NCBI RefSeq assembly: GCF_002086115.1
Contig: NZ_MVHJ01000001.1
Span: 1-64,000, forward strand
DNA length: 64,000 bases
Origin: Mycolicibacterium bacteremicum
GTDB lineage: Bacteria; Actinomycetota; Actinomycetes; Mycobacteriales; Mycobacteriaceae
Direction: 5' to 3'
The notes beneath the pieces were generated by a model. It saw only the letters and a program-made list of their open reading frames with translations, had not been told where the DNA came from and did no database searches. Position numbers and translations under genes: made by a program. Positions 19,565 through 30,556 of this stretch are shown piece after piece. How positions within the stretch are numbered: position 1 is the first letter of the stretch; each line of letters begins with the position of its first letter.

Positions 19565-20389
19565 TTGAGCCTCACGCGCGGACTGTCGCTGATGGGAATC
19601 GTTCTACTCGCCGCTGCGCTGATCGCGCCGCGCGCGTCAGCATCCTGCGACGCCGCCACCGGGCAGTGCGACTTTCGGCAACGCCTCGTGGAGGCCGAGC
19701 AGTATTTGCAAACACGTCCCGGAACAGTCGGTTTCGTCCTGCGTGACCGCACGACCGGCGGCGCCTATCGCAACGGCGACGCCGCAACCCCGATCTGGAC
19801 CGCGTCAACGATCAAGCTGGCAATGGTGGCCGATCTGCTGACCCGCGAACAAGCCGGCTCCCTGCGCCTCACCGCGGCCGATCGCGACGACATGGTCGCC
19901 ATGCTGCGCAGTTCGGACAACGCTGCCGCAGACGCCTTGTGGTCGCGCTACGGTGGGCCATCCAACGTCTTCAATACCAACTTTGCGCGCCTGGGAATGA
20001 CACGTGTAAAACCGCAACCGGGTTTCGGAGATGTCTACCCGTACTGGGGATTTCAGAAAGCGACCGCCGACGACTTCGATGCGTTGATGAACTACGTGCT
20101 GACCCGGCTCAATCCCTCCAACGCCGCCGCGGTCGTGGCCGAGATGCAGCGCGTCGATGGCGGACAACAGTGGGGAGTGTGGGGTGCCGGCCCGGCGATG
20201 GCGCCGGGTCAGAAGAACGGATGGTCCCAGGAGCAGGGCGGCTGGGTGGTCAATAGTGTTGGCTTCGCCGGGCCCCGACAGCGCTACACGCTGTCCATCA
20301 TGAACGCCCTCGGCGGCGAAGGCGGCTACGACGACGGTGTCGAAACGACGACCGAGCTAGCGCGAATCCTGTTGTCACCGGGACCCTGA
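19565..20389 (+). CDS. Class A beta-lactamase-fold serine hydrolase
   Basis: Secreted protein of 274 residues with a signal peptide (to about 27) and penicillin-binding-fold motifs: nucleophile Ser81 and Lys84 (STIK) and Ser117-Asp118-Asn119 (SDN). The usual KTG box is changed to the KNGWSQEQGGW region, and an omega-loop Glu166 equivalent is not evident, so true beta-lactamase activity is uncertain. It resembles LppW-like mycobacterial proteins. TTG start with AAGGG 5 bp upstream. A TACGTA operator directly precedes it, as expected of a BlaI target. Confidence 0.75.
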   Translation: MSLTRGLSLMGIVLLAAALIAPRASASCDAATGQCDFRQRLVEAEQYLQTRPGTVGFVLRDRTTGGAYRNGDAATPIWTASTIKLAMVADLLTREQAGSLRLTAADRDDMVAMLRSSDNAAADALWSRYGGPSNVFNTNFARLGMTRVKPQPGFGDVYPYWGFQKATADDFDALMNYVLTRLNPSNAAAVVAEMQRVDGGQQWGVWGAGPAMAPGQKNGWSQEQGGWVVNSVGFAGPRQRYTLSIMNALGGEGGYDDGVETTTELARILLSPGP

Positions 20390-20445
20390 CCGCAAGTTCA
20401 GTGCTCACGATGCAGCGTTGAAGATGTGTGTGATCTCGCCGCACG

Positions 20446-21054
20446 TCACCGCCGGCTTCGTCCCAGCAATGGCACGAAGCGTCCGACATCTGTGGTGTAG
20501 TCGACGTAGTCCTGGCCGTGACGTGACGTCAGGTACGGCTCTTCGACAAGCCATACCTGGGCATGGATCGACGCAACAAGAATGCCAAAGCCGATGACGG
20601 CAAGCCAGTTTGGGGCCATCAGCGTCAGGCCGGCGCCGAAGACCAGCATGGCCGTGAACACCGGGTTGCGTACCACGCAGAACACGCCGTCACGCACCAA
20701 GGTGGTGGTCTCAGCGGGATCGACGCCGATGCGCCACGAAGCTCCCATGGCGCGCTGCGCGGCGACGGTGCCGACGATCCCCACAAGCGCGGTCGCGACA
20801 CCTACTCCCTGCACCGGCGCAGCGTTTAGCCAGGGCAGTGGGGAGAGCGCCCCGGCTGCCTGCAGGGCCGGCGCAGCCAATCCCAGCACCATCGCGACGG
20901 CGAATCCGACTCCGGCAAACCACTCGACCGAACCGACGTGGCCACTGACTCCGTGAAACCCCGCCGACCCAGTGCGTTGAAATTGCACCCAGCTTCGCCA
21001 TCCGAAACAGATCGCCGCGAAAACGACATACGCCACTGTTGCCCAGACCGCCAT
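20446..21054 (-). CDS. Isoprenylcysteine carboxylmethyltransferase-like membrane protein
   Basis: 202-residue integral membrane protein with about five hydrophobic segments. The C-terminal region has the ICMT/phospholipid methyltransferase signature (TTLVRDGVFCVVRNPVF, VEEPYLTSRHGQDYVDY), which binds S-adenosylmethionine. The substrate is unknown; bacterial members methylate lipids or act as ion-linked NnrU-type proteins. ATG 21054 is chosen because GAAGGGG ends about 6 bp upstream; the frame is open to 21321. An AT-rich palindrome lies upstream. Confidence 0.75.
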   Translation of the reverse strand: MAVWATVAYVVFAAICFGWRSWVQFQRTGSAGFHGVSGHVGSVEWFAGVGFAVAMVLGLAAPALQAAGALSPLPWLNAAPVQGVGVATALVGIVGTVAAQRAMGASWRIGVDPAETTTLVRDGVFCVVRNPVFTAMLVFGAGLTLMAPNWLAVIGFGILVASIHAQVWLVEEPYLTSRHGQDYVDYTTDVGRFVPLLGRSRR

Positions 21055-21113
21055 GGACATCCCCTTCGATCGTAGACGCCCCATCGCGTCCGATCCTGTA
21101 ACAATACATAGTG

Positions 21114-21125
21114 ATATGTGCATAT
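21114..21125. promoter_or_regulatory. Possible operator upstream of ICMT-like gene
   Basis: Palindrome ATATG-TG-CATAT in an AT-rich stretch, reminiscent of ArsR/SmtB sites. It stands alone, with no dedicated regulator next to it. The rest of 21055-21331 holds no gene I can support. Confidence 0.3.
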
Positions 21126-21331
21126 GTCTACGGGGATGATCAGCGAACGGCGACGACCTTGCAGTCAGCGGATCGCAATCGACAGTCGAAGGTCGCCGGG
21201 CGCGACGCCCTGACGCGCTGCGTGTGGAGGGCCAACGCGGTTTGTGCGGTGTTGCCTTTCGTGTGTGGGTGCCGCCAGTGACTGATCCGGGTCCTGGTGT
21301 TAGAAAGCAGGGGCATTTCACTGCCGTTGTC

Positions 21332-22105
21332 TCAGTTGAGGATGAACGTGTCGAGCAGCATGTAGGCGGCTACGACGAGCACGAGATACGCGAACCAGCG
21401 TTGCAGGCGTGCAGTGTTGGTTCTGGTGCCGAAGTATCCGGCCACCAGCGATGTCGCCATCGCGGCGGCGACGAATGCAATCACGACTTGCCCTTCCGTA
21501 TTGATCGCGTGGAGGTGGGAGAAGATGCCGGCGACGGAGTTGGCGGTGACGATCAACAGCGAGGTGCCGATGGCCGTGGACATCTCCACGCCGAGTCTCA
21601 CCACCAGCATGGGGATGATGAGGAAACCGCCGCCGACGCCGAACAGTCCGGTCAGCAATCCGACCAGGAGGCCGGCGCCGATGGAACGCGGTGCGCACCG
21701 GCGCCAGTTGACTTGTCCGGCTCGAATCTCGCAAGCCGTGCCGGTGGGGCCCTGGTTGGTCAGCATGCGACCACCGGCAACCACCATGACGGCAGCGAAT
21801 CCGAGCATCAGTACCGACTGCGGCAGATGAGCGCTGATGGCGCTACCGGCCACCGTGGCTGGGATTCCGGCGACGGCGAAGATGCCGGCCATCCGCCACC
21901 GGACTTGTCGGGAGCGGATCTTTGGGAGCACCCCGACGGCCGAGGCCGCGGTGACGACGATCAACGAGACCGGAATTGCCTGTTCGACCCCGAAACCCAT
22001 CGCGTAGACCAGTGCGGGGACGGCGAGGATGGAACCCCCGCCGCCGAGCAGCCCCAGCAGCAGTCCGATCAGTGCACCGAGCGCCACGGCTAGTGGGGTC
22101 GCCAT
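21332..22105 (-). CDS. tauE: TauE/SafE-family sulfite/sulfur exporter
   Basis: Membrane transporter of 257 residues with two symmetrical repeats of about four helices each. The glycine-rich signatures are LLGLLGGGGSILAVPAL and LLTGLFGVGGGFLIIPML. In cst-type operons TauE is thought to export sulfite or thiosulfate produced by persulfide dioxygenase. It lies 9 bp downstream of the small Cys protein and belongs to the cstB operon. Confidence 0.87.
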   Translation of the reverse strand: MATPLAVALGALIGLLLGLLGGGGSILAVPALVYAMGFGVEQAIPVSLIVVTAASAVGVLPKIRSRQVRWRMAGIFAVAGIPATVAGSAISAHLPQSVLMLGFAAVMVVAGGRMLTNQGPTGTACEIRAGQVNWRRCAPRSIGAGLLVGLLTGLFGVGGGFLIIPMLVVRLGVEMSTAIGTSLLIVTANSVAGIFSHLHAINTEGQVVIAFVAAAMATSLVAGYFGTRTNTARLQRWFAYLVLVVAAYMLLDTFILN

Positions 22106-22114
22106 AGCAAGCCC

Positions 22115-22288
22115 CTACCCGCGTCGCCGGCGCCGGAAGATCGCGGGAATCGTGGGCGGCGATCCGGTCTTCTTCACGCACCGGCATCGATGGGCAGGCG
22201 GCACCGAACGCATCACGTCGTCGACGTGTTGGCCGCATCCATCCCACGTCGCGTTCCCGCAGACCCGGCAGGTAACGGCGTAGCACAC
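22115..22288 (-). CDS. Small cysteine-rich protein of the cst operon
   Basis: 57 residues, GTG start with an AAGGGG upstream. Cys pairs CRVC and a GCGQH motif, then CRC, look like a small zinc ribbon (MCYAVTCRVCGNATWDGCG). Similar small proteins are common in actinobacteria and of unknown function. It sits between cstB and tauE, so a role in sulfur metabolism is inferred. The frame is open to 22429 but would overlap cstB. Confidence 0.65.
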   Translation of the reverse strand: MCYAVTCRVCGNATWDGCGQHVDDVMRSVPPAHRCRCVKKTGSPPTIPAIFRRRRRG

Positions 22289-22316
22289 GCTGAGAACCCC
22301 TTCTCGGCGCGACGCG

Positions 22317-24266
<1,950 letters not shown>

Positions 24267-24300
24267 GGATCAGCGCCGAAAAAGGGTGGGCGATGGTGGC

Positions 24301-24930
24301 TCAGCGTTCGGTGGTGAGTCGATCGAGTAGTGGTCGTAGGTCTTCGGCGAGCAGTGCCATCAGGTAGACCGCGGCGACTCTGTGTTGGCGGTCCAGGACC
24401 ATCGTGGTGGGCACGACGCTGGTTGGATAGTTGCGTCCCAGGGTGATGAGGCTGCGCAGTGAGGGGTCGAAGATGGAGGGGTATTGCACGTTGCGGTCGG
24501 TGACGAAATCGCGTGCGGTGTCGCGGTTGTCGCGGACGTCGATGCCGAGGAACTGCACGCCGCGGTCGCGGTACTCGGTGTACACCGTTTCCAGCTCCGG
24601 AGTTTCGGTGCGACATGGCGCACACCAGGAGCCCCACACGTTGATGAGGACTATCTTTCCGGTGAAATCTGACAGCCGGATCGTTTCGTCGGTGAACAAG
24701 TCGGGTCCGCTCAGATCGCCGATCGTGCCCCGTGTCGAGGGTGGGTCATAGAAGATCGCGGTCTGGCCGCCGGGCGAGACGAAGTCGAAGGTGCCGCCTT
24801 GGGCGACAGCGTCCTCGCCGGTGGTGCAGCCGGTGACCAGGCCTGTCACGGCCACAACGGCAGCGACGACGGCGACGCATCGCCTAACACTGGTCCCACC
24901 AGACCCGCTCGACGACCGTAGTGTCGACAT
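24301..24930 (-). CDS. TlpA-like thioredoxin lipoprotein
   Basis: Extracytoplasmic thiol-disulfide reductase of about 209 residues with lipobox VTGC, a TlpA/ResA-type thioredoxin fold and active site WCAPC in NVWGSWCAPCRTE. It could keep exported cysteines or heme-binding motifs reduced. ATG 24930 is chosen; a TTG at 24969 would overlap cadD. It is last gene of cmtR-ctpG-cadD-tlpA and convergent with cstR. Confidence 0.82.
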   Translation of the reverse strand: MSTLRSSSGSGGTSVRRCVAVVAAVVAVTGLVTGCTTGEDAVAQGGTFDFVSPGGQTAIFYDPPSTRGTIGDLSGPDLFTDETIRLSDFTGKIVLINVWGSWCAPCRTETPELETVYTEYRDRGVQFLGIDVRDNRDTARDFVTDRNVQYPSIFDPSLRSLITLGRNYPTSVVPTTMVLDRQHRVAAVYLMALLAEDLRPLLDRLTTER

Positions 24931-24958
24931 CCATGTCACCGCCGGTGTTTCTGGCTGC

Positions 24959-25558
24959 TTAGTTCTCAACGGCGAGACCGCTGACCAGGATGAAGATGCC
25001 CAGACCGATCAACACGATCGGGAACAGGACGTGTTCCCAGCGTTCGAGGACTTCGGCGATGGGCCGGCGGGTGGCGACGAATTTGGCGGCGAGGACGAGG
25101 ACCGCGACGAGGGCGAGGAAGACGACGCAGTAGGCCACCACGGCCGCGGGTCCCACGCTCAAGAAGACCGGAACGTAGACCCCGATGTTGTCTCCGCCGT
25201 TGGCGAAAGTGACTGCGGCGACGGTCAAGACACCGACGTTCTTGCCGGCCATCTTGCCGTCGTCGTCATCGTCGTCGTTGCCCCGCCAGGCTTGCCATGC
25301 CGCCCACAGTCCCAGTGCCAGGGGTATGAGCCCGAAGTAGGGGATGACGTCCGGGGGCAGGAACGCGCCGGCACCCAGCGTCACGAGCACCGCCGCGCCC
25401 AGAATCCCGGCAAATCCCAGGTATTGCCCTGCGGTGATCCGGGCCGTTGTCCCGCGTTGTCCCGCGCCGCGGGCGAAGAACAGCGAGAGCACGATGATGT
25501 CGTCGATGTTGGTGACGATGAACAAACCGATGGCGGGCAGCACCGACGACACGATCAT
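24959..25558 (-). CDS. cadD: CadD-family cadmium resistance transporter
   Basis: 199-residue membrane protein with about six helices. It has the family's conserved acidic motifs NIDDIIVLSLFF and FANGGDNIGVYVP and a cytoplasmic loop containing a run of six Asp (NDDDDDDG). It belongs to the LysE/CadD superfamily and is expected to export or bind Cd(II). It is third gene in the cmtR operon, 67 bp after ctpG. Confidence 0.87.
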   Translation of the reverse strand: MIVSSVLPAIGLFIVTNIDDIIVLSLFFARGAGQRGTTARITAGQYLGFAGILGAAVLVTLGAGAFLPPDVIPYFGLIPLALGLWAAWQAWRGNDDDDDDGKMAGKNVGVLTVAAVTFANGGDNIGVYVPVFLSVGPAAVVAYCVVFLALVAVLVLAAKFVATRRPIAEVLERWEHVLFPIVLIGLGIFILVSGLAVEN

Positions 25559-25625
25559 GCGCCTGGCCCCGTGTCTGCGGTGGCCTGTGTCCGCCGACGA
25601 GCCGCAACACCGGGGTGGCCGGCGG

Positions 25626-27593
25626 TCACGACGGCGCGCCTACCGGCGCTACGGGGGTGGGGCGGAGGGCCGGATCGGTCGGCGCGGCTGGCAGTGGTGT
25701 GGCGCGTCCGGCCCGCACACCGTTGGCGATGACCACGATCTCGGCGAGTTCGTGGACGAGGACGACGGCGGCCAGCCCGAGTACGCCGAACAGGGCCAGC
25801 GGCACCAGCGCGATGATCAAACCCAGGGACAGGGCGACGTTTTGCAGCATGATCCGCCGGGCCCGGCGTGCGTGGCGGAACGTTTGAGGCAGGTGGCGCA
25901 GGTCTTCGCCCATCAGCGCCACGTCGGCGGTTTCGATGGCCACGTCGGTGCCCATCGCGCCCATCGCGATCCCGAGGTCGGCGGTGGCCAGCGCGGGAGC
26001 GTCGTTGACGCCATCACCGACCATCGCCGTGGGGCGCTGGGCGCGCAGCTGTTCGATCAGGCGCGCCTTGTCTTCGGGGCGCAGCTCGGCGTGCACGGCG
26101 TCGATCCCGACGTCGCGGGCCAGAGCGGTGGCGGTGGCGTGGTTGTCGCCGGTGAGCATGGCCACGTGGTAGCCGTCGCGGCGCAGGTGGGCGACGACTT
26201 CGGCGGCCTCGGGCCGCAGTTCATCGCGCACCGCGATGGCGCCGATCAGCTGGCCGTCGTCTTCGACGAGGACTGCGGTGGCACCGGCCTGCTGCATCCG
26301 GGCGACATCACTAGCCAGCGGCCCGGGGTCCAGCCAGCCGGGGCGACCCAGCCGGGCGGTGCGGCCGTCGCGGCGTCCGGTGAGCCCGGCGCCGGTGACG
26401 GCCTCGACCTCGGCGGCGGGGATGACGTCGTCGGCGGCGGCGAGGATCGCCGCGGCCAGCGGGTGTTCGCTGCGCGCCTCCAGAGACGCTGCTACAGCGA
26501 GCACCTGATCGCGGGTGGCGCCGTGGCTGGTGGCCACCTCGATGACGGTGGGCCGGTTGGCGGTCAGCGTGCCGGTCTTGTCCAGGGCGACGCCACGGAT
26601 CTTGCCCAACCCCTCCAATGCGGCACCGCCTTTGACCAGTGCGCCCAGCTTGCTGGCGGCGCCGATGGCGGCCACCACGGTCACTGGCACCGAGATCGCC
26701 AGCGCGCACGGGGAGGCGGCGACCAGCACCACCAGGGCGCGTTCGATCCAGGTGGCCGGGTCACCGAGCAGGCTGCCGATCCCCGCGATCAGCGCCGCGG
26801 CGACCATGATTCCGGGCACCAGGGGTTTGGCGATGCGGTCGGCCAGGCGTTGGGAAGCGCCCTTGCGGGACTGCTCGGCCTCCACGATGCGCACGATGCG
26901 GGCCAAAGAGTTGTCCTCAGCGGTGGTGCTGATCTCCACCTCGAGCGCCCCGGTGCCGTTGATCGACCCGGCGAACACCTCATCACCGGGTCCGGCTTCG
27001 ACCGGAACGGACTCGCCGGTGATGGCCGAGACATCCAGTGCGGTGCAGCCGTGGCGGACGATGCCATCGGTCGCGACACGCTCACCCGGCTTGACCAGCA
27101 TCCGGTCACCGACCCGCAAATCAGCAGGGACAACGGTGATTTCGGCGCCGTCACGCAGCACCGTGGCCTCGTCGGGCACCAGCGACAACAGGGCACGCAA
27201 CCCACGGCGGGTACGCGCCAGCGAGTACTCCTCCAGCCCCTCGCTGATGGAGAACAGGAAAGCCAGCATCGCGGCCTCACCGACCTCACCGAGAATCACC
27301 GCGCCCACCGCGGCGACGGTCATCAGCGTGCCCACCCCGATCCTGCCCTTGGCCAGCCGCTTCAGCGTGGACGGCACGAAGGTGTAGGCGCCGGCCAGCA
27401 ACGCGACCGCTTCCAAGGTCCGAACGACCGGCTCGGCCGCGTCCAGGAACCCCGCGATCAGGGCCGCGGCGAGGAATACCCCCGAGAGGGCGGCGAACTG
27501 CATTTCGGTGATCTGCCAGAGCCGCTCGGGTTCGCGCTCCTGCTCATCGGCGCCGCGGGGTTCGTCGCTGCCGCAGCCGCACGCATCGCTCAT
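25626..27593 (-). CDS. ctpG: Heavy-metal P1B-type ATPase CtpG
   Basis: 655-residue Cd/Zn/Pb-type exporter with SPC at 294-296, Asp338 in DKTGTLT, TGES, and GDGVNDAPA. The N-terminus has a short Cys motif (MSDACGCGSD) and no HMA domain. The last helix has the VLVHELAEIVVIANGVR pattern. It matches M. tuberculosis CtpG (Rv1992c), whose gene lies with cmtR, and is paralogous to 2056-4179 but without that protein's Cys-rich tail. Starts inside the cmtR stop (ATGA). Confidence 0.92.
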   Translation of the reverse strand: MSDACGCGSDEPRGADEQEREPERLWQITEMQFAALSGVFLAAALIAGFLDAAEPVVRTLEAVALLAGAYTFVPSTLKRLAKGRIGVGTLMTVAAVGAVILGEVGEAAMLAFLFSISEGLEEYSLARTRRGLRALLSLVPDEATVLRDGAEITVVPADLRVGDRMLVKPGERVATDGIVRHGCTALDVSAITGESVPVEAGPGDEVFAGSINGTGALEVEISTTAEDNSLARIVRIVEAEQSRKGASQRLADRIAKPLVPGIMVAAALIAGIGSLLGDPATWIERALVVLVAASPCALAISVPVTVVAAIGAASKLGALVKGGAALEGLGKIRGVALDKTGTLTANRPTVIEVATSHGATRDQVLAVAASLEARSEHPLAAAILAAADDVIPAAEVEAVTGAGLTGRRDGRTARLGRPGWLDPGPLASDVARMQQAGATAVLVEDDGQLIGAIAVRDELRPEAAEVVAHLRRDGYHVAMLTGDNHATATALARDVGIDAVHAELRPEDKARLIEQLRAQRPTAMVGDGVNDAPALATADLGIAMGAMGTDVAIETADVALMGEDLRHLPQTFRHARRARRIMLQNVALSLGLIIALVPLALFGVLGLAAVVLVHELAEIVVIANGVRAGRATPLPAAPTDPALRPTPVAPVGAPS

Positions 27594-27994
27594 CGGTCAG
27601 TCTCCTGCGCATCAGTTGTCGCGTCGGTGCGCGAACGGGTTCCGTAGGTGGGGCACAGGGCGACGGCATTGCCGGTGGCGGCCAACAGGGTTTCGGCCGC
27701 GGCGAGCAGGTCGAGCAGCTCGGGACGGGTCAGCGAGTAGAACACCTGCCGGCCCTCGGGACGCCCGGTGACCAGCCCGCAGTCCCGCAGACACGCCACA
27801 TGCGCCGACACGGTGGACTGCGCCAACCCCAGCTCCCCGATCAGGTCGACCACGCGAGCCTCCCCGTCGGCCAGGCGGCGCACGATCGCCAACCGGGCCG
27901 AGTCGGACAGACTGTGAAACAGCGCCACCGCCGCATCCAGATTCGACCCCCCCGCAGAGGGGGTGTCGGTGAGGCAACCGTCCGCCTTATTCAT
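27590..27994 (-). CDS. cmtR: CmtR-type ArsR-family Cd/Pb repressor
   Basis: 134-residue winged-helix repressor. The recognition helix pair Cys70-x3-Cys74 (ACLRDCGL) and a downstream Cys (ALCPTYG) mirror the Cys57/Cys61/Cys102 metal site of M. tuberculosis CmtR. ATG 27994 lies inside the inverted repeat that forms its operator, so the transcript is probably leaderless. An upstream in-frame ATG at 28000 is possible. First gene of cmtR-ctpG-cadD-tlpA. Confidence 0.88.
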   Translation of the reverse strand: MNKADGCLTDTPSAGGSNLDAAVALFHSLSDSARLAIVRRLADGEARVVDLIGELGLAQSTVSAHVACLRDCGLVTGRPEGRQVFYSLTRPELLDLLAAAETLLAATGNAVALCPTYGTRSRTDATTDAQETDR

Positions 27995-28010
27995 CGTCAT
28001 GCGACGATGA
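27991..28010. promoter_or_regulatory. CmtR operator at cmtR
   Basis: Perfect inverted repeat TCATCGTC-ATGC-GACGATGA overlapping the cmtR start codon. The identical arms recur at 29804-29823. Confidence 0.8.
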
Positions 28011-28017
28011 TAGCCGG

Positions 28018-28983
28018 TCAGCAGCGATGCTTAGAGGTGGGGTCGAACGTCGAGGTCTCCGGGGCGCCGTTCGATGTCGCGGTCATCGACTTGAGCGCGC
28101 AACCGCCGCCGCGGGTGAACGGGTAGATCATCTGGTGCAGGTAGCTGCTGGGGTAGTCGGGTTTGGCGGCCATGCCGAGCTGTGTGGAGTCGAAGCGGCG
28201 GGCGGGGTCATAGGAGTAGGTGCGCATCAGGTGATCCCAGATCAGGGTGAACAGGCCGAAGTTGACGTCGCCGATGCCGGCCCATTTGAGGTGGTGGAAG
28301 CGGTGGCCTTCGTTGAGTGCCAGGACGTATTTGGCGGGGCCGATGCGGTAGTCGGCGTTGGAGTGCTGCAGCAGCAGCTGGATCGCCACAGCCAGCGCCA
28401 ACGCGGAGGCGACGTCGACGGGCAGGCCGATCAGGATCAGCGGGGCCACGCCGGCGGCCATCTCGACGGTTTGATGCAGGGGGTGTTTCATCAGGCCGTT
28501 GAGGCCGTAGAAGCGGGTGATGCTGTGATGCACCGCGTGAAAGCGCCACAACACACCGATCTTATGGCTGGCCAGATGCACCACGGTGATCCCGAAGTCA
28601 GCCACCAGGATCGCGGCGAGGACCTGCGCAACGAACGGCCAATGGTGCGGCCACAACTGCGGGGCGGGAACGATCGCCGCGAGCAGGGGGATGGCGGCGA
28701 CGCTGGCCAGGATGAGGGTTTCGTTGACCGCGACGTGGAGGCGGTCGCGGGTGCTGTCGGCGCGGTCGTGATTCCAGTCGCGGTCATACGGGATGACCCG
28801 CTCGACCAGGAACGCCGTCGCGATCGCGACCGCCAGGACCGCGAGCAGCCAAACCTTGGGGGCTCCAGAGGAGGCCAGGGCGATGCCAGCGCCGTTGAGG
28901 CCGATCAGCATGAACGGTACGTAGCCGTAGCGGGCCACCATCTGGATCGGGGTGCGCGTCGATGTCGAGGAAGTCGTGCTCAT
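28018..28983 (-). CDS. Fatty acid hydroxylase/sterol desaturase-family protein
   Basis: Di-iron membrane oxygenase-like protein of 321 residues. The histidine boxes are HLASH, HAVHH and HRFHH, framed by four to six helices. The substrate is unknown; mycobacterial relatives may act on lipids or carotenoids. It follows araC by 47 bp and is probably controlled with it by the CmtR-type operator at 29804-29823. Confidence 0.83.
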   Translation of the reverse strand: MSTTSSTSTRTPIQMVARYGYVPFMLIGLNGAGIALASSGAPKVWLLAVLAVAIATAFLVERVIPYDRDWNHDRADSTRDRLHVAVNETLILASVAAIPLLAAIVPAPQLWPHHWPFVAQVLAAILVADFGITVVHLASHKIGVLWRFHAVHHSITRFYGLNGLMKHPLHQTVEMAAGVAPLILIGLPVDVASALALAVAIQLLLQHSNADYRIGPAKYVLALNEGHRFHHLKWAGIGDVNFGLFTLIWDHLMRTYSYDPARRFDSTQLGMAAKPDYPSSYLHQMIYPFTRGGGCALKSMTATSNGAPETSTFDPTSKHRC

Positions 28984-29030
28984 GTCTTGATGGTCGACAC
29001 TCGGCCCGGTGTGGAGCTTGAACGTTTCGG

Positions 29031-29807
29031 CTAACCGCTGCCCGCGTCGAGGTTCCAGGACACGTGCCGGCTCAGTACCGAGGGCGGCAGTCCGAACATC
29101 TCGCGGGTAGTGCGGCTCAGATGCGCGCTGTCGGCGAACCCCGCACCGTGCGCGGCGCCGGTGAGGTCATCGCCGGCCTGGACCCGGGTGATCGCGATCC
29201 GCAGCCGCGACCACAACACATACCGGCGCAACGGAATACCAACCTGCTCGGTGAACAGGTGCGTCAACCGGCTCACCGAAATCCCCACCCGCGCAGCCAG
29301 TTCCATACCGCTGACCGGGCCGGCCGCCACGAGATCGGGCAGCAGCCGCAACGCGTCATCGACTGCGGGGTGGCGCGTGAGGTCACCGTGTCCGGCCGCG
29401 GCCGGCGGCGCCAGTTGTGCGGTCAGCTCGTCAACCATGGCTGCAAGTGGTCGTCGCCGGGTGTGGTCGAAGCTGGGGGTGACCGCCCACCCAGCGCGGA
29501 TCGCCCGCAGGTGCGCGGACCGTCCCGGGACGGACTCCGGGTCCAAGAACACCACCGTCCCCTCCTGTGCACCGGTCTCGATCCGGTGTGACGCGTCGGC
29601 GGGCACGACCACCTTTCTGCCGTGGTGTCGGGCGCCGTGGTCGTCGAGCACCGTCAACGCCGTTGTGGCGGTCATGATCTGAACGGCGTGGTGGGCATGG
29701 GCATCGGTGCTGCCGATCGATCCGGTGAAGGCCAACACTCCTGGGCGCAGCAACGCGGCTCCGCCCCAGCGTGGTGCAGCGACAGGATCATCGCCAGACC
29801 TATTCAT
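29031..29807 (-). CDS. AraC-family transcriptional regulator
   Basis: 258 residues: an N-terminal cupin-like sensing domain (DAHAHHAVQIMTA, His-rich) and a C-terminal AraC DNA-binding domain (ELAARVGISVSRLTHLFTEQVGIPLRRY, then GFADSAHLSRTTREMFGLPP). ATG 29807 lies within an operator identical in its arms to the cmtR one, and the first codons ATG-AAT-AGG also echo cmtR, so a leaderless CmtR-controlled transcript is likely. The frame is open to 29906. Confidence 0.82.
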   Translation of the reverse strand: MNRSGDDPVAAPRWGGAALLRPGVLAFTGSIGSTDAHAHHAVQIMTATTALTVLDDHGARHHGRKVVVPADASHRIETGAQEGTVVFLDPESVPGRSAHLRAIRAGWAVTPSFDHTRRRPLAAMVDELTAQLAPPAAAGHGDLTRHPAVDDALRLLPDLVAAGPVSGMELAARVGISVSRLTHLFTEQVGIPLRRYVLWSRLRIAITRVQAGDDLTGAAHGAGFADSAHLSRTTREMFGLPPSVLSRHVSWNLDAGSG

Positions 29808-29823
29808 CGTCACACGACGATGA
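29804..29823. promoter_or_regulatory. CmtR-type operator at araC
   Basis: Inverted repeat TCATCGTC-ACAC-GACGATGA overlapping the araC start, same arms and spacing as at cmtR. Confidence 0.75.
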
Positions 29824-29923
29824 TAGCGTTGGTTATTGATCGTTAATGGACGATGCCACCGTCGCAGGCCGATGCGTACCGGCACGGTGGTGATCCTCGG
29901 ATTCAATGGAAGGAGTGTCTGCG

Positions 29924-30556
29924 GTGCTGATGAACCGGGCGGAGACCGTCCTGATCAACTCCTCGCCGCGGCAGTGGCTGCAACGCTGCTACGAGGTGCC
30001 GACATTGCTGCGGTTCGGGGGGCGGCTCCTGCCCGGCAGCAGAGCCCTGGAAATCGGCTGTGGATCGGGCTACGGCTCACAGCTAGTACTGCGGCATTTC
30101 GGTGCTGCGCGGATCGACGCCATCGACCTGGACCCGGCGATGATCCACCGGGCCGGCAGGCGGCTCGCCCCCTACGGTGACCGGGTGAACCTGGTGCAGG
30201 GCAGCGCCACTGACCTGCGGGCGGCCCTTGAAGCTGACGACGGCAGCTACGACGCGGTGTTCGACTTCGGGATCATTCATCACATCCCGGACTGGCGCGC
30301 CGCGGTGGCCGAAGCTGCGAGGGTGCTCACCCCCGGCGGGCGGTTCTACTTCGAAGAAGTCACCGCCCATGCCCTCAACCGCCCCACCTACCGGCGGTGG
30401 TTCGACCATCCCACCGACGACCGGTTCACCGCCGAACAATTTCTTCACGAACTAGGTCAACATGACCTGGTCGTTCTCGGATCGGTCACCCGCATCCAGG
30501 GCGACTACCTACTCGGTGTCGCCGCCAAGCTGCTTCCTTTGCGCGCTGGGCATTGA
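29924..30556 (+). CDS. Class I SAM-dependent methyltransferase
   Basis: 210 residues with motif I EIGCGSGYGS, the acidic IDLD motif, DFGIIHHIPDW (post-II) and motif III LTPGGRFYFEEV. GTG 29924 has GAAGGAG 8 bp upstream; ATG 29906 and ATG 29930 are in frame. The substrate is not evident. It diverges from araC and may share its promoter region. Confidence 0.8.
   Translation: MLMNRAETVLINSSPRQWLQRCYEVPTLLRFGGRLLPGSRALEIGCGSGYGSQLVLRHFGAARIDAIDLDPAMIHRAGRRLAPYGDRVNLVQGSATDLRAALEADDGSYDAVFDFGIIHHIPDWRAAVAEAARVLTPGGRFYFEEVTAHALNRPTYRRWFDHPTDDRFTAEQFLHELGQHDLVVLGSVTRIQGDYLLGVAAKLLPLRAGH

Noticed and set aside
25265..25285. Short GTC/ATC tandem repeat
   Set aside because: It encodes the Asp run of CadD; not a separate element.
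25344..27647. 767-residue open frame on the plus strand
   Set aside because: Antisense to ctpG; Gly/His/Gln-rich nonsense composition.
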